Of a DNA stretch of 35,623 bases, positions 7,521-17,457 are shown piece after piece. The DNA lies in contig JAJQAL010000022.1 in assembly GCA_021203815.1 (NCBI GenBank), positions 62,617 through 98,239 on the forward strand. The letters run 5' to 3'. The DNA is from Coprobacillus sp. (lineage in GTDB: Bacteria > Bacillota_I > Bacilli_A > RFN20 > CAG-826). The position numbers and the translations under genes were made by a program. Every line of letters starts with the position of its first letter. The stretch's first letter is position 1. The notes beneath the pieces are model-generated. The model had not been told where the DNA came from. It was given only the letters and a program-made list of their open reading frames with translations, and did not search any database.

Positions 7521-9713
7521 TTAGCTAGCGGGCTCCACAATTGTTGGTTCCCCAGTTGTTCCATCATAGACCCAGTAGCCAGTGATTTCTATTGAGTGCT
7601 CTTCTGGGATAACGAGCTTCCCTTCTTCATCATATGTCGCATAGACATAAAGCTCACAGGTCTCATCAAAGAAATCTTTTTGAATAAATTGACTATTAAT
7701 TTGTGTATTCAAACTCGCTTCATCTCTTTCTTCGTATATTTTTAGTTTATCAGTATGAGTTTCGTCGGTTTGATTAATAAAAGCGCCACTATTAATTCTA
7801 GTAAGAGTAGTAGGAAGAATAATATTTGTAAGGGATACTGTTCCATCATAAGCACCACCATAGATGAGGGTAGTGGAACTAGAAATACTAGATTTAGTTA
7901 GACTAGAGCAACCTTTAAAAGTATAGGCAAAAATGGTGGAAATTGAGGTATTACTCATATCAAATTCCGTAAGACTTTCACAGTTAAGGAAGCAAGATGC
8001 CCCTAGACTAGTCATTGAATCAGGAACATTAATTGTCTCTAAATTAGTATCTTCCGCAAAAGCTCCTTCATTAATTGTGGTAACGGAGTGATTACCATCT
8101 TCATCGGTTAAAAACTCAACTTTAGTGAGGTTTTTATCGTTTGAGAAGCTATACTGACCCACTGTTCCAACACCGTATGGAATACTAACGGAACTAATAG
8201 CGGTATTCATAAAGGCATAGCCTCTAGTGCTACCATTAGCGTTATTAAGAGTGGTAAGCGTGGATGGAAGATGGACTTCGCCTTTACTTCCCACTTCACT
8301 TCCATCTTCATGATATAGCTTAATCGTATCTAAGTTTTCAGAATTATAGAAAGAGAAGGCACAAATAGACTGAGCGCCATCAGTTGTATATGAGGTAACC
8401 TCTGTTTCATATTCATAGCCATCTTCATCGACTAATGTAACAGTGGAAGTGGTTTCGTGCTGTTTTTTAGGCTCACCAATATTATCAAATAGTTTTACCT
8501 CAGTAAGATTTGGACAATCTGAAAGAACATAGTCTCTAATCTGAGTGACACCAGTTGGGAATGTAAAGCTTTCTAACCCAGTCCCTCTAAAAGCCCCAGT
8601 TCCCACAAAAGTAATAGCTTCTGGATCAGAGAAGGTAAAGCTCTCAAGGTTAGTGCACCCATCAAAGCAATAGTTTTCTACTCTTGAAACACCGCTATCG
8701 CTTCCAGGATAAATAATCTCAGTAATGCCTAAGCAGTTTTGGAAAGCCCCTTCACCAATTGATTCAACATGGGTTAAATCACTAGGAATTTCAGCGCTGG
8801 TATTAGCAAAGGCATACTGACCAATCGTGGTCACATGCTCAGGAATATCCGCTTCCACTAACGACGTACAATTCTGGAATGCATATTCTTCAATTTCACC
8901 GACATTTTCAGGGAATTCAATCGCTTCAAGATTAGTGCAATCCGCAAAAGCATAAGAAGGGACACTATCAAGATAATCAGGCATTTCAACATAGACTAGT
9001 CTATCATTTTTATTAAAGATACCATTCATCCAAATAGTGGGAACTTCAAGACCTTCTTCATGGAGATCACTAAAGTAGTATACCGGGCAATCTTTATATT
9101 TTTCAGGAATAAGTGAGTCATCATTAACTAAAATTGAATTGGGCTCAAAATAATCAATGCCCACTTTAAGAAGGATATTATTAATCTGAGATACACCACT
9201 ATTAGGAAGATCATCGAGGAATTTAGTGCCGTCAAAAGCATAGGCACCAACGGAAGTAAGATTATTTGAGAAGGTAATTTTTTCAAGATTAGGGCAGGCG
9301 TAGAAGGCTTTTTCTCCAATGGATTCAATGTTGTCGCTCATCACTACTTCTTTAAGTTCATCCGCACCGGCAAGGGCTTCATCCGCAATCGCGGTAACTT
9401 TCATTCCTTTAATTTTACGTGGAATCCAAAGTTTTTCTGGATAATCTTCATTTAAATTAAGTTTTGTGATAGTCGCGGTATCCTCACCAATATTATAAGC
9501 GTAGGTAAAATAACTAATCGTGGAGAAATCTTTAAGCCAATCGCTCGCCATAAAATAGTAGAGCACTCCAAGGACCACTAAGAAGACACCAACGCAGGAT
9601 AGTCCAATGATGTATTTCTTCTTTTTAGGAGACATCTTCGTGGTGTCAGTTTCTTCAACATAATCATCTTCAATGAAGTGATCAGTGCATAAGTCTTGAA
9701 CGTTTCTTGGCAT
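7521..9713 (-). CDS. Membrane-anchored BspA-type leucine-rich repeat (LRR_5) protein
   Basis: 730 aa; one N-terminal TM helix (YIIGLSCVGVFLVVLGVLYYFMA) after a short charged tail, then many repeats such as SIGEKAFYACPNLEKITFSNNLTSVGAYAF; begins 2 nt after the oppF stop with SD AAGGAG. Confidence 0.9.
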   Translation of the reverse strand: MPRNVQDLCTDHFIEDDYVEETDTTKMSPKKKKYIIGLSCVGVFLVVLGVLYYFMASDWLKDFSTISYFTYAYNIGEDTATITKLNLNEDYPEKLWIPRKIKGMKVTAIADEALAGADELKEVVMSDNIESIGEKAFYACPNLEKITFSNNLTSVGAYAFDGTKFLDDLPNSGVSQINNILLKVGIDYFEPNSILVNDDSLIPEKYKDCPVYYFSDLHEEGLEVPTIWMNGIFNKNDRLVYVEMPDYLDSVPSYAFADCTNLEAIEFPENVGEIEEYAFQNCTSLVEADIPEHVTTIGQYAFANTSAEIPSDLTHVESIGEGAFQNCLGITEIIYPGSDSGVSRVENYCFDGCTNLESFTFSDPEAITFVGTGAFRGTGLESFTFPTGVTQIRDYVLSDCPNLTEVKLFDNIGEPKKQHETTSTVTLVDEDGYEYETEVTSYTTDGAQSICAFSFYNSENLDTIKLYHEDGSEVGSKGEVHLPSTLTTLNNANGSTRGYAFMNTAISSVSIPYGVGTVGQYSFSNDKNLTKVEFLTDEDGNHSVTTINEGAFAEDTNLETINVPDSMTSLGASCFLNCESLTEFDMSNTSISTIFAYTFKGCSSLTKSSISSSTTLIYGGAYDGTVSLTNIILPTTLTRINSGAFINQTDETHTDKLKIYEERDEASLNTQINSQFIQKDFFDETCELYVYATYDEEGKLVIPEEHSIEITGYWVYDGTTGEPTIVEPAS

Positions 9714-9715
9714 AA

Positions 9716-10831
9716 CTACTTATCTCCTTCCGTTTGATTTTGCGCCGCTTTAGCGGCGTTTTCTCTATTTAGTCGATCAAGTTCTTTCTGATAAAGGGCA
9801 AATTCTTTTTCATCACATCTAACGAAATGCCCCGGTTCAATTTCACGAAGATAAGGAACATCTTCTCTTGAATAGGTATGGGACTCGCGTGGATTATAAG
9901 TCACAATCTGTTTCTTCTTTTCCACCTGTGGATCAGGGATAGGAACCGCGGTGAGAAGAGATTTAGTGTAAGGATGAAGTGGAGCTTCAAAAAGTCTATT
10001 AGCTTCCGTTAATTCCACGATTTTACCAGCGTAAATAACCGCAATTCTATCTGAAATATAGCGCACAACTGAAAGGTCATGCGCAATGAATAAGACTGTC
10101 ATATTATTCTCTTGCTGGAACTGCTTAATAAGGTTAAGAATCTGAGCACGAATAGAGACGTCAAGAGCGGAGATTGGTTCATCTGCAATAACAAACTCCG
10201 GATTCATAACCATGCAACGCGCTATACCAATTCTTTGACGCTGTCCACCACTAAACTCATGTGGATATCTAGAGAGGAACTCACTACGTAGTCCCACTTT
10301 ATGCATAATGTCTTCGACTTTATGGAGTCTATCTTCTTCATCAGTGTAGAGGTGATTAGCTCTTAATCCCTCAGAGACAATATAGTCGATATTCGCTCTT
10401 TCGTTTAAAGAGTCTCCTGGATCTTGGAACACCATTTGGACTTTAGTCTTAAGGAGTTTTTCTCTCTCTTTAGGGATATTACCGCTGATAGGAACGCCGT
10501 TATAAAGGATTTCACCGCCGCTAACTTCGTTAATTCTATTAATCGCTCTCCCAATTGTGGTTTTGCCGGAGCCTGACTCACCAACTAAGCCAAGTATCTC
10601 TCCCCTATCAATATTTAAATTAAGATGCTCAACAACGATTCTTTCCGTTGTTCCCATCTTAAAGGAAATCTTAACATCTTTAAGCTGAACAATGGGGTCT
10701 TCCTCCACTTTATTCGCTTCAAAGATATCCTGATCCTCACTAGCCGCTTTTAAAGTGGACTCATCGGTAGGGATAAAGCCTTCTTTTTCGTTATACTCCG
10801 CTATACGTTTACCTAGACGACGGTTTGGCAT
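9716..10831 (-). CDS. oppF: Oligopeptide ABC transporter ATP-binding protein OppF
   Basis: Walker A GESGSGKTTIGRAI, signature FSGGQRQRIGIARCMVMNPEFVIADEPISALDVSI. Start reset from 10861 to MPNRRLG, which follows SD AGGAAGGAG. Confidence 0.93.
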   Translation of the reverse strand: MPNRRLGKRIAEYNEKEGFIPTDESTLKAASEDQDIFEANKVEEDPIVQLKDVKISFKMGTTERIVVEHLNLNIDRGEILGLVGESGSGKTTIGRAINRINEVSGGEILYNGVPISGNIPKEREKLLKTKVQMVFQDPGDSLNERANIDYIVSEGLRANHLYTDEEDRLHKVEDIMHKVGLRSEFLSRYPHEFSGGQRQRIGIARCMVMNPEFVIADEPISALDVSIRAQILNLIKQFQQENNMTVLFIAHDLSVVRYISDRIAVIYAGKIVELTEANRLFEAPLHPYTKSLLTAVPIPDPQVEKKKQIVTYNPRESHTYSREDVPYLREIEPGHFVRCDEKEFALYQKELDRLNRENAAKAAQNQTEGDK

Positions 10832-11981
10832 AGTTATCTCCTTCCTGATGAGCAAGTTCATCAGCGGCCATTTTCATACGCTCATGAAGCTCTTGAATAA
10901 TAAGAGGGGGCTCCACTTTAGGAGCGTAAGGGCTAAGAAGCCATGTTTTTGCCCAGTGAGTGTCACTCATCTTAAAGATAGGGGGCTCACGGACAAAGTC
11001 GATATTCATCGCGTATTCGCTTCTTGGGGCGAATGCGTCTCCAATAATTTCATCACTAAATGAAGGTGGATTACCTTTAATATACATTAAAGGTTCATCC
11101 TTAGTCCCTAGCTGAGGGAGGGAGCAGAGTAATGCCCAAGTATAAGGATGCGCTGGATGATAGAAGACATCTTCTATCGTTCCGTATTCTATAATTTGAC
11201 CGCCATACATGACCGCAAGGTCATCAGCGATATTCGCCACCACGCCAAGGTCATGGGTAATAAAGATGGTGGTCCAACCATATTCTTTTTGTAAATCTTT
11301 AATAAGCTGAATAATCTGAGACTGAACCGTCACGTCAAGCGCGGTGGTAGGTTCATCACAGATTAATATCTCAGGGTTACAGGCGAGGGCGATAGCGATA
11401 ACCGCACGCTGTCTCATACCGCCAGAGAACTGGAATGGGTAGTCATCATATCTCTCTTCAGGATGAGGAATCTTCACTCTTCCAAGAAGAGAAATCGCTT
11501 CCGCTTTCGCGTCTTCTTTGCTCATTCCTCTATGGAGAATGAGAACTTCACTAATTTGATATCCAATAGAGAGAAGGGGGTTTAAAGAAGTCATTGGGTC
11601 TTGGAAGATGGTGGCAATTCTTTTACCACGTATATTCGCCCACTGCTCATTAGTAATGAGTTTAGTGAGGTCATATCCATGGTACATAACTGTACCGCTA
11701 TAGATAATAGAGTTCGCGTCTAGCATTCCGGTAAAGGTTTTAGTGAAAACTGATTTACCGGATCCAGACTCACCCACAATCGCAAGAACTTGGCCTTTAT
11801 AGACATCAAGGTTGATATCACGAATGACGTGGGTTCTTTTACCACGCACACTAAATCCCACAGAGAGGTTACGCACACTCAAAAGAACTTCACGGTTAGG
11901 GTCAGGAGTAAATTCTTTCATCGCCCCTTTTTCCCAATCGATTTCATCTGATAATACTGAGGGATTTCTTCTTTTGGCCAT
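10809..11981 (-). CDS. oppD: Oligopeptide ABC transporter ATP-binding protein OppD
   Basis: Walker [74 protein letters not shown]; overlaps the start of oppF by 23 nt. Confidence 0.93.
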   Translation of the reverse strand: MAKRRNPSVLSDEIDWEKGAMKEFTPDPNREVLLSVRNLSVGFSVRGKRTHVIRDINLDVYKGQVLAIVGESGSGKSVFTKTFTGMLDANSIIYSGTVMYHGYDLTKLITNEQWANIRGKRIATIFQDPMTSLNPLLSIGYQISEVLILHRGMSKEDAKAEAISLLGRVKIPHPEERYDDYPFQFSGGMRQRAVIAIALACNPEILICDEPTTALDVTVQSQIIQLIKDLQKEYGWTTIFITHDLGVVANIADDLAVMYGGQIIEYGTIEDVFYHPAHPYTWALLCSLPQLGTKDEPLMYIKGNPPSFSDEIIGDAFAPRSEYAMNIDFVREPPIFKMSDTHWAKTWLLSPYAPKVEPPLIIQELHERMKMAADELAHQEGDNYAKPSSR

Positions 11982-12003
11982 ATTGGTTCCTTTCTATTTA
12001 AGT

Positions 12004-13323
12004 TTATCGGTGAGTTTTTGGATCACAAGCATCTGACAGGGCCAGTCCTATATAGAAGAACGACACTGTCAGTAAGACAATCACAACTAACGGCCCTATT
12101 AATAGGTAAGGGTGCTGTAGGAACGCCGTTCCACTAACGGCCGCCGTTAAAACCTGCCCTAAAGTCATGTCACCTTGAGTGACTTGGAATGAAAGATTGA
12201 AGTAAGAGAGACCCACCTCAGCGGAGATTGCGTATGGCACCGCGGTACTTACTGTCGTCACAATGACACTTATGAGGTATGGAAGGAGGTTATGAGTAAT
12301 CATCTTCCAGTTCTTAGTGCCAAGAGTCTGTGAGGCAATATTGTACTCTCTATCACGAATAATAATAATTTGGTTACGAACGAAGGAGGCTAGAGACAGC
12401 CAGCTGAATAGTGATAAGACTAAAACCACTATCCAGAAGCCATACCTATTCATATACGGCGAGAAGAACTGCATGAGAAGAATATCAAATAATAGCTCTG
12501 GAATGTTATAAATAAAGTTACGAACCTCAATCATAATAGGGTCGAGCCATCTGAAGTAGCCCCAAGCGGCTCCAATAAGGATACCTAGGACAATCTCCAC
12601 AAGAGCGCAGACGATACCAAGAAGGAGTGAAAGTCTAGTGCCAAGAACCACGCAGCTCCACATATCATGGCCCTCAAACCAGCCCATGTTTGAGCCACAT
12701 AGTCCAAACCAGAACTGTTTAGTGGGGCCTAGATAACCACCATTAAGCCTAAGTTCATCCATAAATCTCTCACCATGTGTCCAAACTCCGCCTTGATACA
12801 AAAGAGGATCATAGAAGTGAATCATGGGTCCAAAAATAGCAAAGAGAATAAGTAAAACAAGAATAACTAGGCAAACAATAACCATTGGTTTTCTAAATAG
12901 TTCTTTAAAGACAAGTCTCCAGTAGGAATAAGGCGTGGAGTCAAGCTGTTCAAGGTTCTCATCGTTTGTGCCAACAACCTTAAAGAGGTCATCAAGATTT
13001 GCTTCAATCGTACCACTTGCTTCAACGGAGTTTACTTTTCTAGGGTCAGACTCAAAAGTAGAGAAGAGGTCTTCTTCTGTGAAAGTCTTCCCATCGAGAA
13101 TGACGTCTACACTCTTTTTCTTTTTCTTGCCCCTATTAGCTCTCTTATATTTACGGTATTCTCTCCCTCTAGGTTCAGGAATAACAAGCTCTTCATCTTT
13201 CACGCTTTTTGCGTTTCTTGCCGCTTCGGTAGAAGAGTTAATGCTACTCGTCTTACTAGTTTCACTAGTGGTATCAAGGGAAGAGGCTTCTAATTCTTTA
13301 TTTTCATCTTCATCAGTAAGCAT
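12004..13323 (-). CDS. oppC: Oligopeptide ABC transporter permease OppC with long hydrophilic N-terminal extension
   Basis: 439 aa; YSYWRLVFKELFRKPMVIVCLVILVLLILFAIFGP and the C-terminal permease region (REYNIASQTLGTKNWKMITHNLLPYLISVIVTT); about 130 hydrophilic residues precede the first TM. Confidence 0.9.
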   Translation of the reverse strand: MLTDEDENKELEASSLDTTSETSKTSSINSSTEAARNAKSVKDEELVIPEPRGREYRKYKRANRGKKKKKSVDVILDGKTFTEEDLFSTFESDPRKVNSVEASGTIEANLDDLFKVVGTNDENLEQLDSTPYSYWRLVFKELFRKPMVIVCLVILVLLILFAIFGPMIHFYDPLLYQGGVWTHGERFMDELRLNGGYLGPTKQFWFGLCGSNMGWFEGHDMWSCVVLGTRLSLLLGIVCALVEIVLGILIGAAWGYFRWLDPIMIEVRNFIYNIPELLFDILLMQFFSPYMNRYGFWIVVLVLSLFSWLSLASFVRNQIIIIRDREYNIASQTLGTKNWKMITHNLLPYLISVIVTTVSTAVPYAISAEVGLSYFNLSFQVTQGDMTLGQVLTAAVSGTAFLQHPYLLIGPLVVIVLLTVSFFYIGLALSDACDPKTHR

Positions 13324-13340
13324 AAATCATTCCTCCTTCC

Positions 13341-14510
13341 TTAATCCTTAGAGAGACTGATTCTTGGATCAGCCACTGCGGTAAGAACGTCTCCGAGTAT
13401 ATAAGAGATAATAGACAGCAACGCGGATATAATGATAACCGCACTCAGTAATGACGTATTAGATGAGTTAATCGCTATCATAACCGCCTGTCCTATACCA
13501 GGGATGTTATAGATGTTTTCAATATAATATGTTCCAAGAAGCGCTCCAATAATCGCGGATGGGAACGTTCTAATTAAAGGAACGATGGCATTTCTTAAAA
13601 TATGAATCCACATAATTCGACGTTCACTAAGACCTTTTGATCTCGCAAACTTCACGTAGTCAGAGTTAAACTGGTCAAGCATATAACGTCTAACCCATAG
13701 ACCAATAGAGGCCATACCGGTAAAACCAATTGTCAGGATAGCGGGTAGCCAGCTGGCAAAGCTCCCTTCCGTATATCTCATCGGCAGACCAATCCATGCG
13801 CATAAGATGGCCATCCAAACATAGTAATACGCTATACCAGGAATTGCATCGACTGAAATAATATAGGCCCTACCTATCCTATCAAAGACACCATTTTGGT
13901 AACGTGCCATCAGTATACCAAAAGGGTATCCTAAGCCCATTTCCACTACTACGCCTAATATTCCAATACTAAACGAGACTCCCATTCTTGGCATCATGTA
14001 GTCAATAACGAAGCTTCCATCAGCGGTTCCACTTAATTTATAGATACGACCAAAGTCGAAGATAAAGGTACGGCATGATGAAATAGTGTACATTCCAAGA
14101 GTGGTATCAATATTAGTGATACAAAGCGATTTAGGAACAGGAATAATGGAATAGAAGAATTTACCAAGCTGCTGAATTGTGGAGCCAGAAAAGCCCATGT
14201 TTTCTTTCCAGTTATCGCAGCGGAGATTATAAACCATCTGATCAATATGAGGGTTAGCAAATAAAGTATCACACGTTGTGTCAGGTGGAGCGGCAAGCCT
14301 AATTAAAAAGAAGGTTACAAGAATTGCTAATAGAAACGATATTAGCCCCGATGCAAGCCTTCTGAAAGAATAGAATAAAAGTGGATGAGCAAATATCTTT
14401 TGAACTTTAGGGGTTTCCGCGAAGATTACCTGTCTTCTGACAAGGATACAGAAAACGATAAACGCAACGATAAGACCAATTATAGTATAACCAACGATAT
14501 AAGACGTCAT
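13341..14510 (-). CDS. oppB: Oligopeptide ABC transporter permease OppB
   Basis: 389 aa; DYVKFARSKGLSERRIMWIHILRNAIVPLIRTFPSAIIGALLGTYYIENIYNIPGIGQAV permease motif; extra N-terminal TM and a large Cys-containing insert. Confidence 0.9.
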   Translation of the reverse strand: MTSYIVGYTIIGLIVAFIVFCILVRRQVIFAETPKVQKIFAHPLLFYSFRRLASGLISFLLAILVTFFLIRLAAPPDTTCDTLFANPHIDQMVYNLRCDNWKENMGFSGSTIQQLGKFFYSIIPVPKSLCITNIDTTLGMYTISSCRTFIFDFGRIYKLSGTADGSFVIDYMMPRMGVSFSIGILGVVVEMGLGYPFGILMARYQNGVFDRIGRAYIISVDAIPGIAYYYVWMAILCAWIGLPMRYTEGSFASWLPAILTIGFTGMASIGLWVRRYMLDQFNSDYVKFARSKGLSERRIMWIHILRNAIVPLIRTFPSAIIGALLGTYYIENIYNIPGIGQAVMIAINSSNTSLLSAVIIISALLSIISYILGDVLTAVADPRISLSKD

Positions 14511-14600
14511 GCTTATCCTTCTCCTTTCCCTTAAAAGATAAATGCCCTAAATCTTATTTAATTCTATTTCTATATTAATTAATTTTATTTAAGGAGGATC

Positions 14601-14637
14601 AGGCGCTAGCGCGGGCGCTTAGGCCCGCGCTATGCCT
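14601..14637 (-). repeat. GC-rich intercistronic hairpin between oppA and oppB
   Basis: aggc-gc-tagcgcgggc / gcttag / gcccgcgcta-t-gcct: 10 perfect bp plus a further 4 bp; no adjacent U-tract on the minus strand. Confidence 0.85.
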
Positions 14638-14691
14638 TAAATTAAATGTATGTATAGCTTTATTAATAGTAAATAACTTAGTTATTTAGAA

Positions 14692-17304
14692 TTAGTAAAT
14701 GTTCATGGAAGCATCAACTTCTGCCGCCGCAGCGTCGTAGCTAGCCTTCCAAGCCTGTCTTTGGGTGTTAGTTGGAGTATTCGCAAGGACATAGAATCCT
14801 GTGTAACGACCTTCACTAATACCGAATGAACAGATTGGTCTCTCGTAGGTAGCAGTGTTACCAACAGTGAGAATCCAGCCTTGTGAATCGTTATAGAGAG
14901 GCTTACTTAGACCAAGCTGTCTGCAGAGGAGATACTCGGCTTCCGCATAGGTTGCAAATCTATCCTGCTTATCGGAAGATTTGGTTCCCTCTTGAACTAG
15001 GTCAGTGTACTCCTTAAGGAGGTTAGTGCCAACGATTGATTCACCTTCCATATGGTAGCTATCAACTTGGTCTTGCCCAACGAATGGATAGACACTAGAC
15101 CAGTCACCACCAATAACGAAGGTATTGAGATAAGTTAATGGATCAGCATAGTCAGCGCCCCAGCCCCATAAAGAGAAGAAGTCGGCTTGACCATAACGCT
15201 CAGCACGGTAATCAGTGGAATCGTTAACCTGATCATCAATATACATCCACATCCAGAGTTCGCTTGGAACGCCAGTGCAGCTTGGGTGGACAGTTGTATC
15301 AGGCTCCCAGCTAATAACTTTAAGAGTGGTTTGATCGGTCTTAACACTTTCCATTTCTTTATCGGTTAAGCCGTTGAGCCACTGGTTCATACTAGCAACT
15401 TGCTCTTGAGCATTCGCTTTATTGGTCTCATCGTACCAAGCGCCGCCATAGGAGACTTCGATTGGGAAGGTAATCTGAGCAGCACTAGAAGAAGCAGTAG
15501 TACCATCGCTGAGGGTTGCGCCTTGTGCAATAGTGCCGCTCTCAACTGCACTATTATAAGCAGTAATAGCAGCTTTTGCGGCCTCAACCTTCTCATTCAT
15601 AATAGTTTCAGTTGGGTAGCAGAGAACAGAGCCATCTGGCATATAACCATAGGTACCACCGGCAAGAACTTCTTCGGCCTTAGCGATAGCGCCATTTTCA
15701 TCAAGCGTTCCGCCATTACCATCAGACTCACCTACAAGTTCCTGCTTAGCAAATTCTCTAACGTAGTAATAACCACAGTAGTCGTTATTATAATCATCCA
15801 CAGCAAGTCCTTTTGGAGTGTAAGTATGTTTCGCTCTTGACTCACGGACTTCTGGATCAGTAGAGACCTGCTCAAGGAAGATATCAACATCGAAGGCTTC
15901 AAGAAGGGCCACTCTAACCTCTTGGATAGAGAGAGCATTAGCAGTATTCATAATGTCTTCAAAATCGGTAGGAGTACAGTAGCTTACAATCATCTGACTA
16001 CCATCCTCACTAGCCGCAATACCGTGAGCGTCTTCATAGTCTCCAGCCTTACCTGTAACAACTTCAAGATCACGTCCTGGGACAACTTCGCAGTCATAAA
16101 TACCACCGATAGTCTCAGAGAATCTAGAATATGTTAATGGGTTAATAGGATCTTGTAGGGTTCCTTCATAAACTGGCTCATCAGCTGTTCCAACATTTGG
16201 TCCAGTAACATATTTCTCCCATCCTTCAATATCATTTGAGTTTAATGTGAAGGAATCAGTTTCACCGTTTTCGAATCCTCTACGAGAATAATCATAATCA
16301 GGACTCTGTGGAGTAAAGATATAGTTAATAGTCTGTAGATGGACTGAATCTTTATCCCAGTATGTTGGGTTAGCTTCAAAACGTTGAAGTGTTTGATTAT
16401 CTTTAGTGAAGAGATATGGTCCACAGTAGAGAAGTTTATCATTACTGGTACCAAATTTATCACCGCAGTCATCAAAGAAGTATTGGTTAGTTGGAATACC
16501 CATAGCGTAGTTAAGAGAAGATGGGAAGTAGTCCGCACTCTTAACTAGTTTATAAGTGAGGGTTCCGCCACCGTTAGCGCCACCTTCTGTAGCGGTAACA
16601 CCAAGACGAGCGCCACTGGCAATATCATCAAGGTCATCAACAGTTACGTTGGACTCGAGGCCATCATAACCTTCAACGTAATAGTTAACAGCATCGGCGA
16701 CACCTTGAGGAGTGGAAATATCAAACGCTCCACCACCAAGGCTAGTTACGCCCATAGCAAGGTTATACTGAACAGCGCTATACCAGTAATACTCAGAAGC
16801 TCCTTCGATAAACATAGTTAATAGATAATATGTATCGGATGCACGAGAGTAATCAAGAATGGCTTTAGCAGTGGTCACCCAGTCTTCTGCACAAACATAC
16901 TGAACAGTACCCTGATGTTTGTACTCTTTGCCTTTGTTTGTAACCCAAGGGACGCCTTCTCGAATCTCGAACGAGAACTCTGAGTAGTCGTCATTGTGCG
17001 TAGCGGACTTAGCAAGTTGAAGTTGGATAACACCAAATTCATCAGTTGTAAGTAAACCATCAATGCAGTTAATAACATAATCTTCAAAGGTGGTCTGCTC
17101 AGCACTTTGAGTGTAGTCAAGTGTGGTGTAGTTAGAGCCTGGATTGAGATAAACGTTATAAGTGTCATAAGCGTCTAACCCAGCAATGCCATACTTAGCA
17201 CTTGAACTAATGGTGTAAAGTTCACCATGCGAAGTACCATTACAAGCCGATAGGGTTGCAACTAGGGCGAGAATCATAATAGATTTCGTTTTTCCTAATT
17301 TCAT
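14692..17304 (-). CDS. oppA: Oligopeptide ABC transporter substrate-binding lipoprotein OppA
   Basis: Signal peptide plus lipobox (SIMILALVATLSAC); SBP_bac_5-like features; first gene of the opp operon. Start reset from 17331 to MKLGKTKS, preceded by SD AAAGGAG. Confidence 0.88.
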   Translation of the reverse strand: MKLGKTKSIMILALVATLSACNGTSHGELYTISSSAKYGIAGLDAYDTYNVYLNPGSNYTTLDYTQSAEQTTFEDYVINCIDGLLTTDEFGVIQLQLAKSATHNDDYSEFSFEIREGVPWVTNKGKEYKHQGTVQYVCAEDWVTTAKAILDYSRASDTYYLLTMFIEGASEYYWYSAVQYNLAMGVTSLGGGAFDISTPQGVADAVNYYVEGYDGLESNVTVDDLDDIASGARLGVTATEGGANGGGTLTYKLVKSADYFPSSLNYAMGIPTNQYFFDDCGDKFGTSNDKLLYCGPYLFTKDNQTLQRFEANPTYWDKDSVHLQTINYIFTPQSPDYDYSRRGFENGETDSFTLNSNDIEGWEKYVTGPNVGTADEPVYEGTLQDPINPLTYSRFSETIGGIYDCEVVPGRDLEVVTGKAGDYEDAHGIAASEDGSQMIVSYCTPTDFEDIMNTANALSIQEVRVALLEAFDVDIFLEQVSTDPEVRESRAKHTYTPKGLAVDDYNNDYCGYYYVREFAKQELVGESDGNGGTLDENGAIAKAEEVLAGGTYGYMPDGSVLCYPTETIMNEKVEAAKAAITAYNSAVESGTIAQGATLSDGTTASSSAAQITFPIEVSYGGAWYDETNKANAQEQVASMNQWLNGLTDKEMESVKTDQTTLKVISWEPDTTVHPSCTGVPSELWMWMYIDDQVNDSTDYRAERYGQADFFSLWGWGADYADPLTYLNTFVIGGDWSSVYPFVGQDQVDSYHMEGESIVGTNLLKEYTDLVQEGTKSSDKQDRFATYAEAEYLLCRQLGLSKPLYNDSQGWILTVGNTATYERPICSFGISEGRYTGFYVLANTPTNTQRQAWKASYDAAAAEVDASMNIY

Positions 17305-17350
17305 AGTTTTCTCCTTTCTAGAAAAGTTCAATCATAAATGATTGCTTAGT

Positions 17351-17379
17351 AGGATACTACAAACAAAAAATTAAGACAA
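17351..17379 (-). promoter_or_regulatory. Candidate promoter of the opp-LRR operon
   Basis: Minus strand TTGTCT (17379-17374), 17-nt spacer, TATCCT (17356-17351), upstream of the oppA SD. Confidence 0.45.
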
Positions 17380-17389
17380 CATAAAAATT

Positions 17390-17426
17390 GCATTTTTTAT
17401 AATTTTCTCTTGTCTATAAAAAATGC
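17390..17426. repeat. Perfect 12-bp inverted repeat upstream of oppA (possible terminator of the upstream gene or operator)
   Basis: gcattttttata - 13 nt - tataaaaaatgc; on the minus strand followed by AATTTTTATG. Confidence 0.6.
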
Positions 17427-17457
17427 CAAAAAATAAGGATTCTATCTAATTTTTATC

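Noticed and set aside
7521-9713. Tandem DNA repeats or CRISPR-like array in the LRR gene
   Set aside because: Repetition is at protein level (LRR_5), not identical DNA units with spacers.
10755-11063. 102-aa plus-strand ORF
   Set aside because: Antisense to the oppD/oppF junction, no supporting signals.
12935-13351. 138-aa plus-strand ORF rich in Ser/Leu/Phe
   Set aside because: Antisense to the oppC N-terminal extension; Ser/Phe/Leu richness is the complement of its Glu/Lys/Ser codons.
15400-15840. 146-aa plus-strand ORF
   Set aside because: Entirely antisense to oppA; composition reflects codon complement and there is no SD or known motif.
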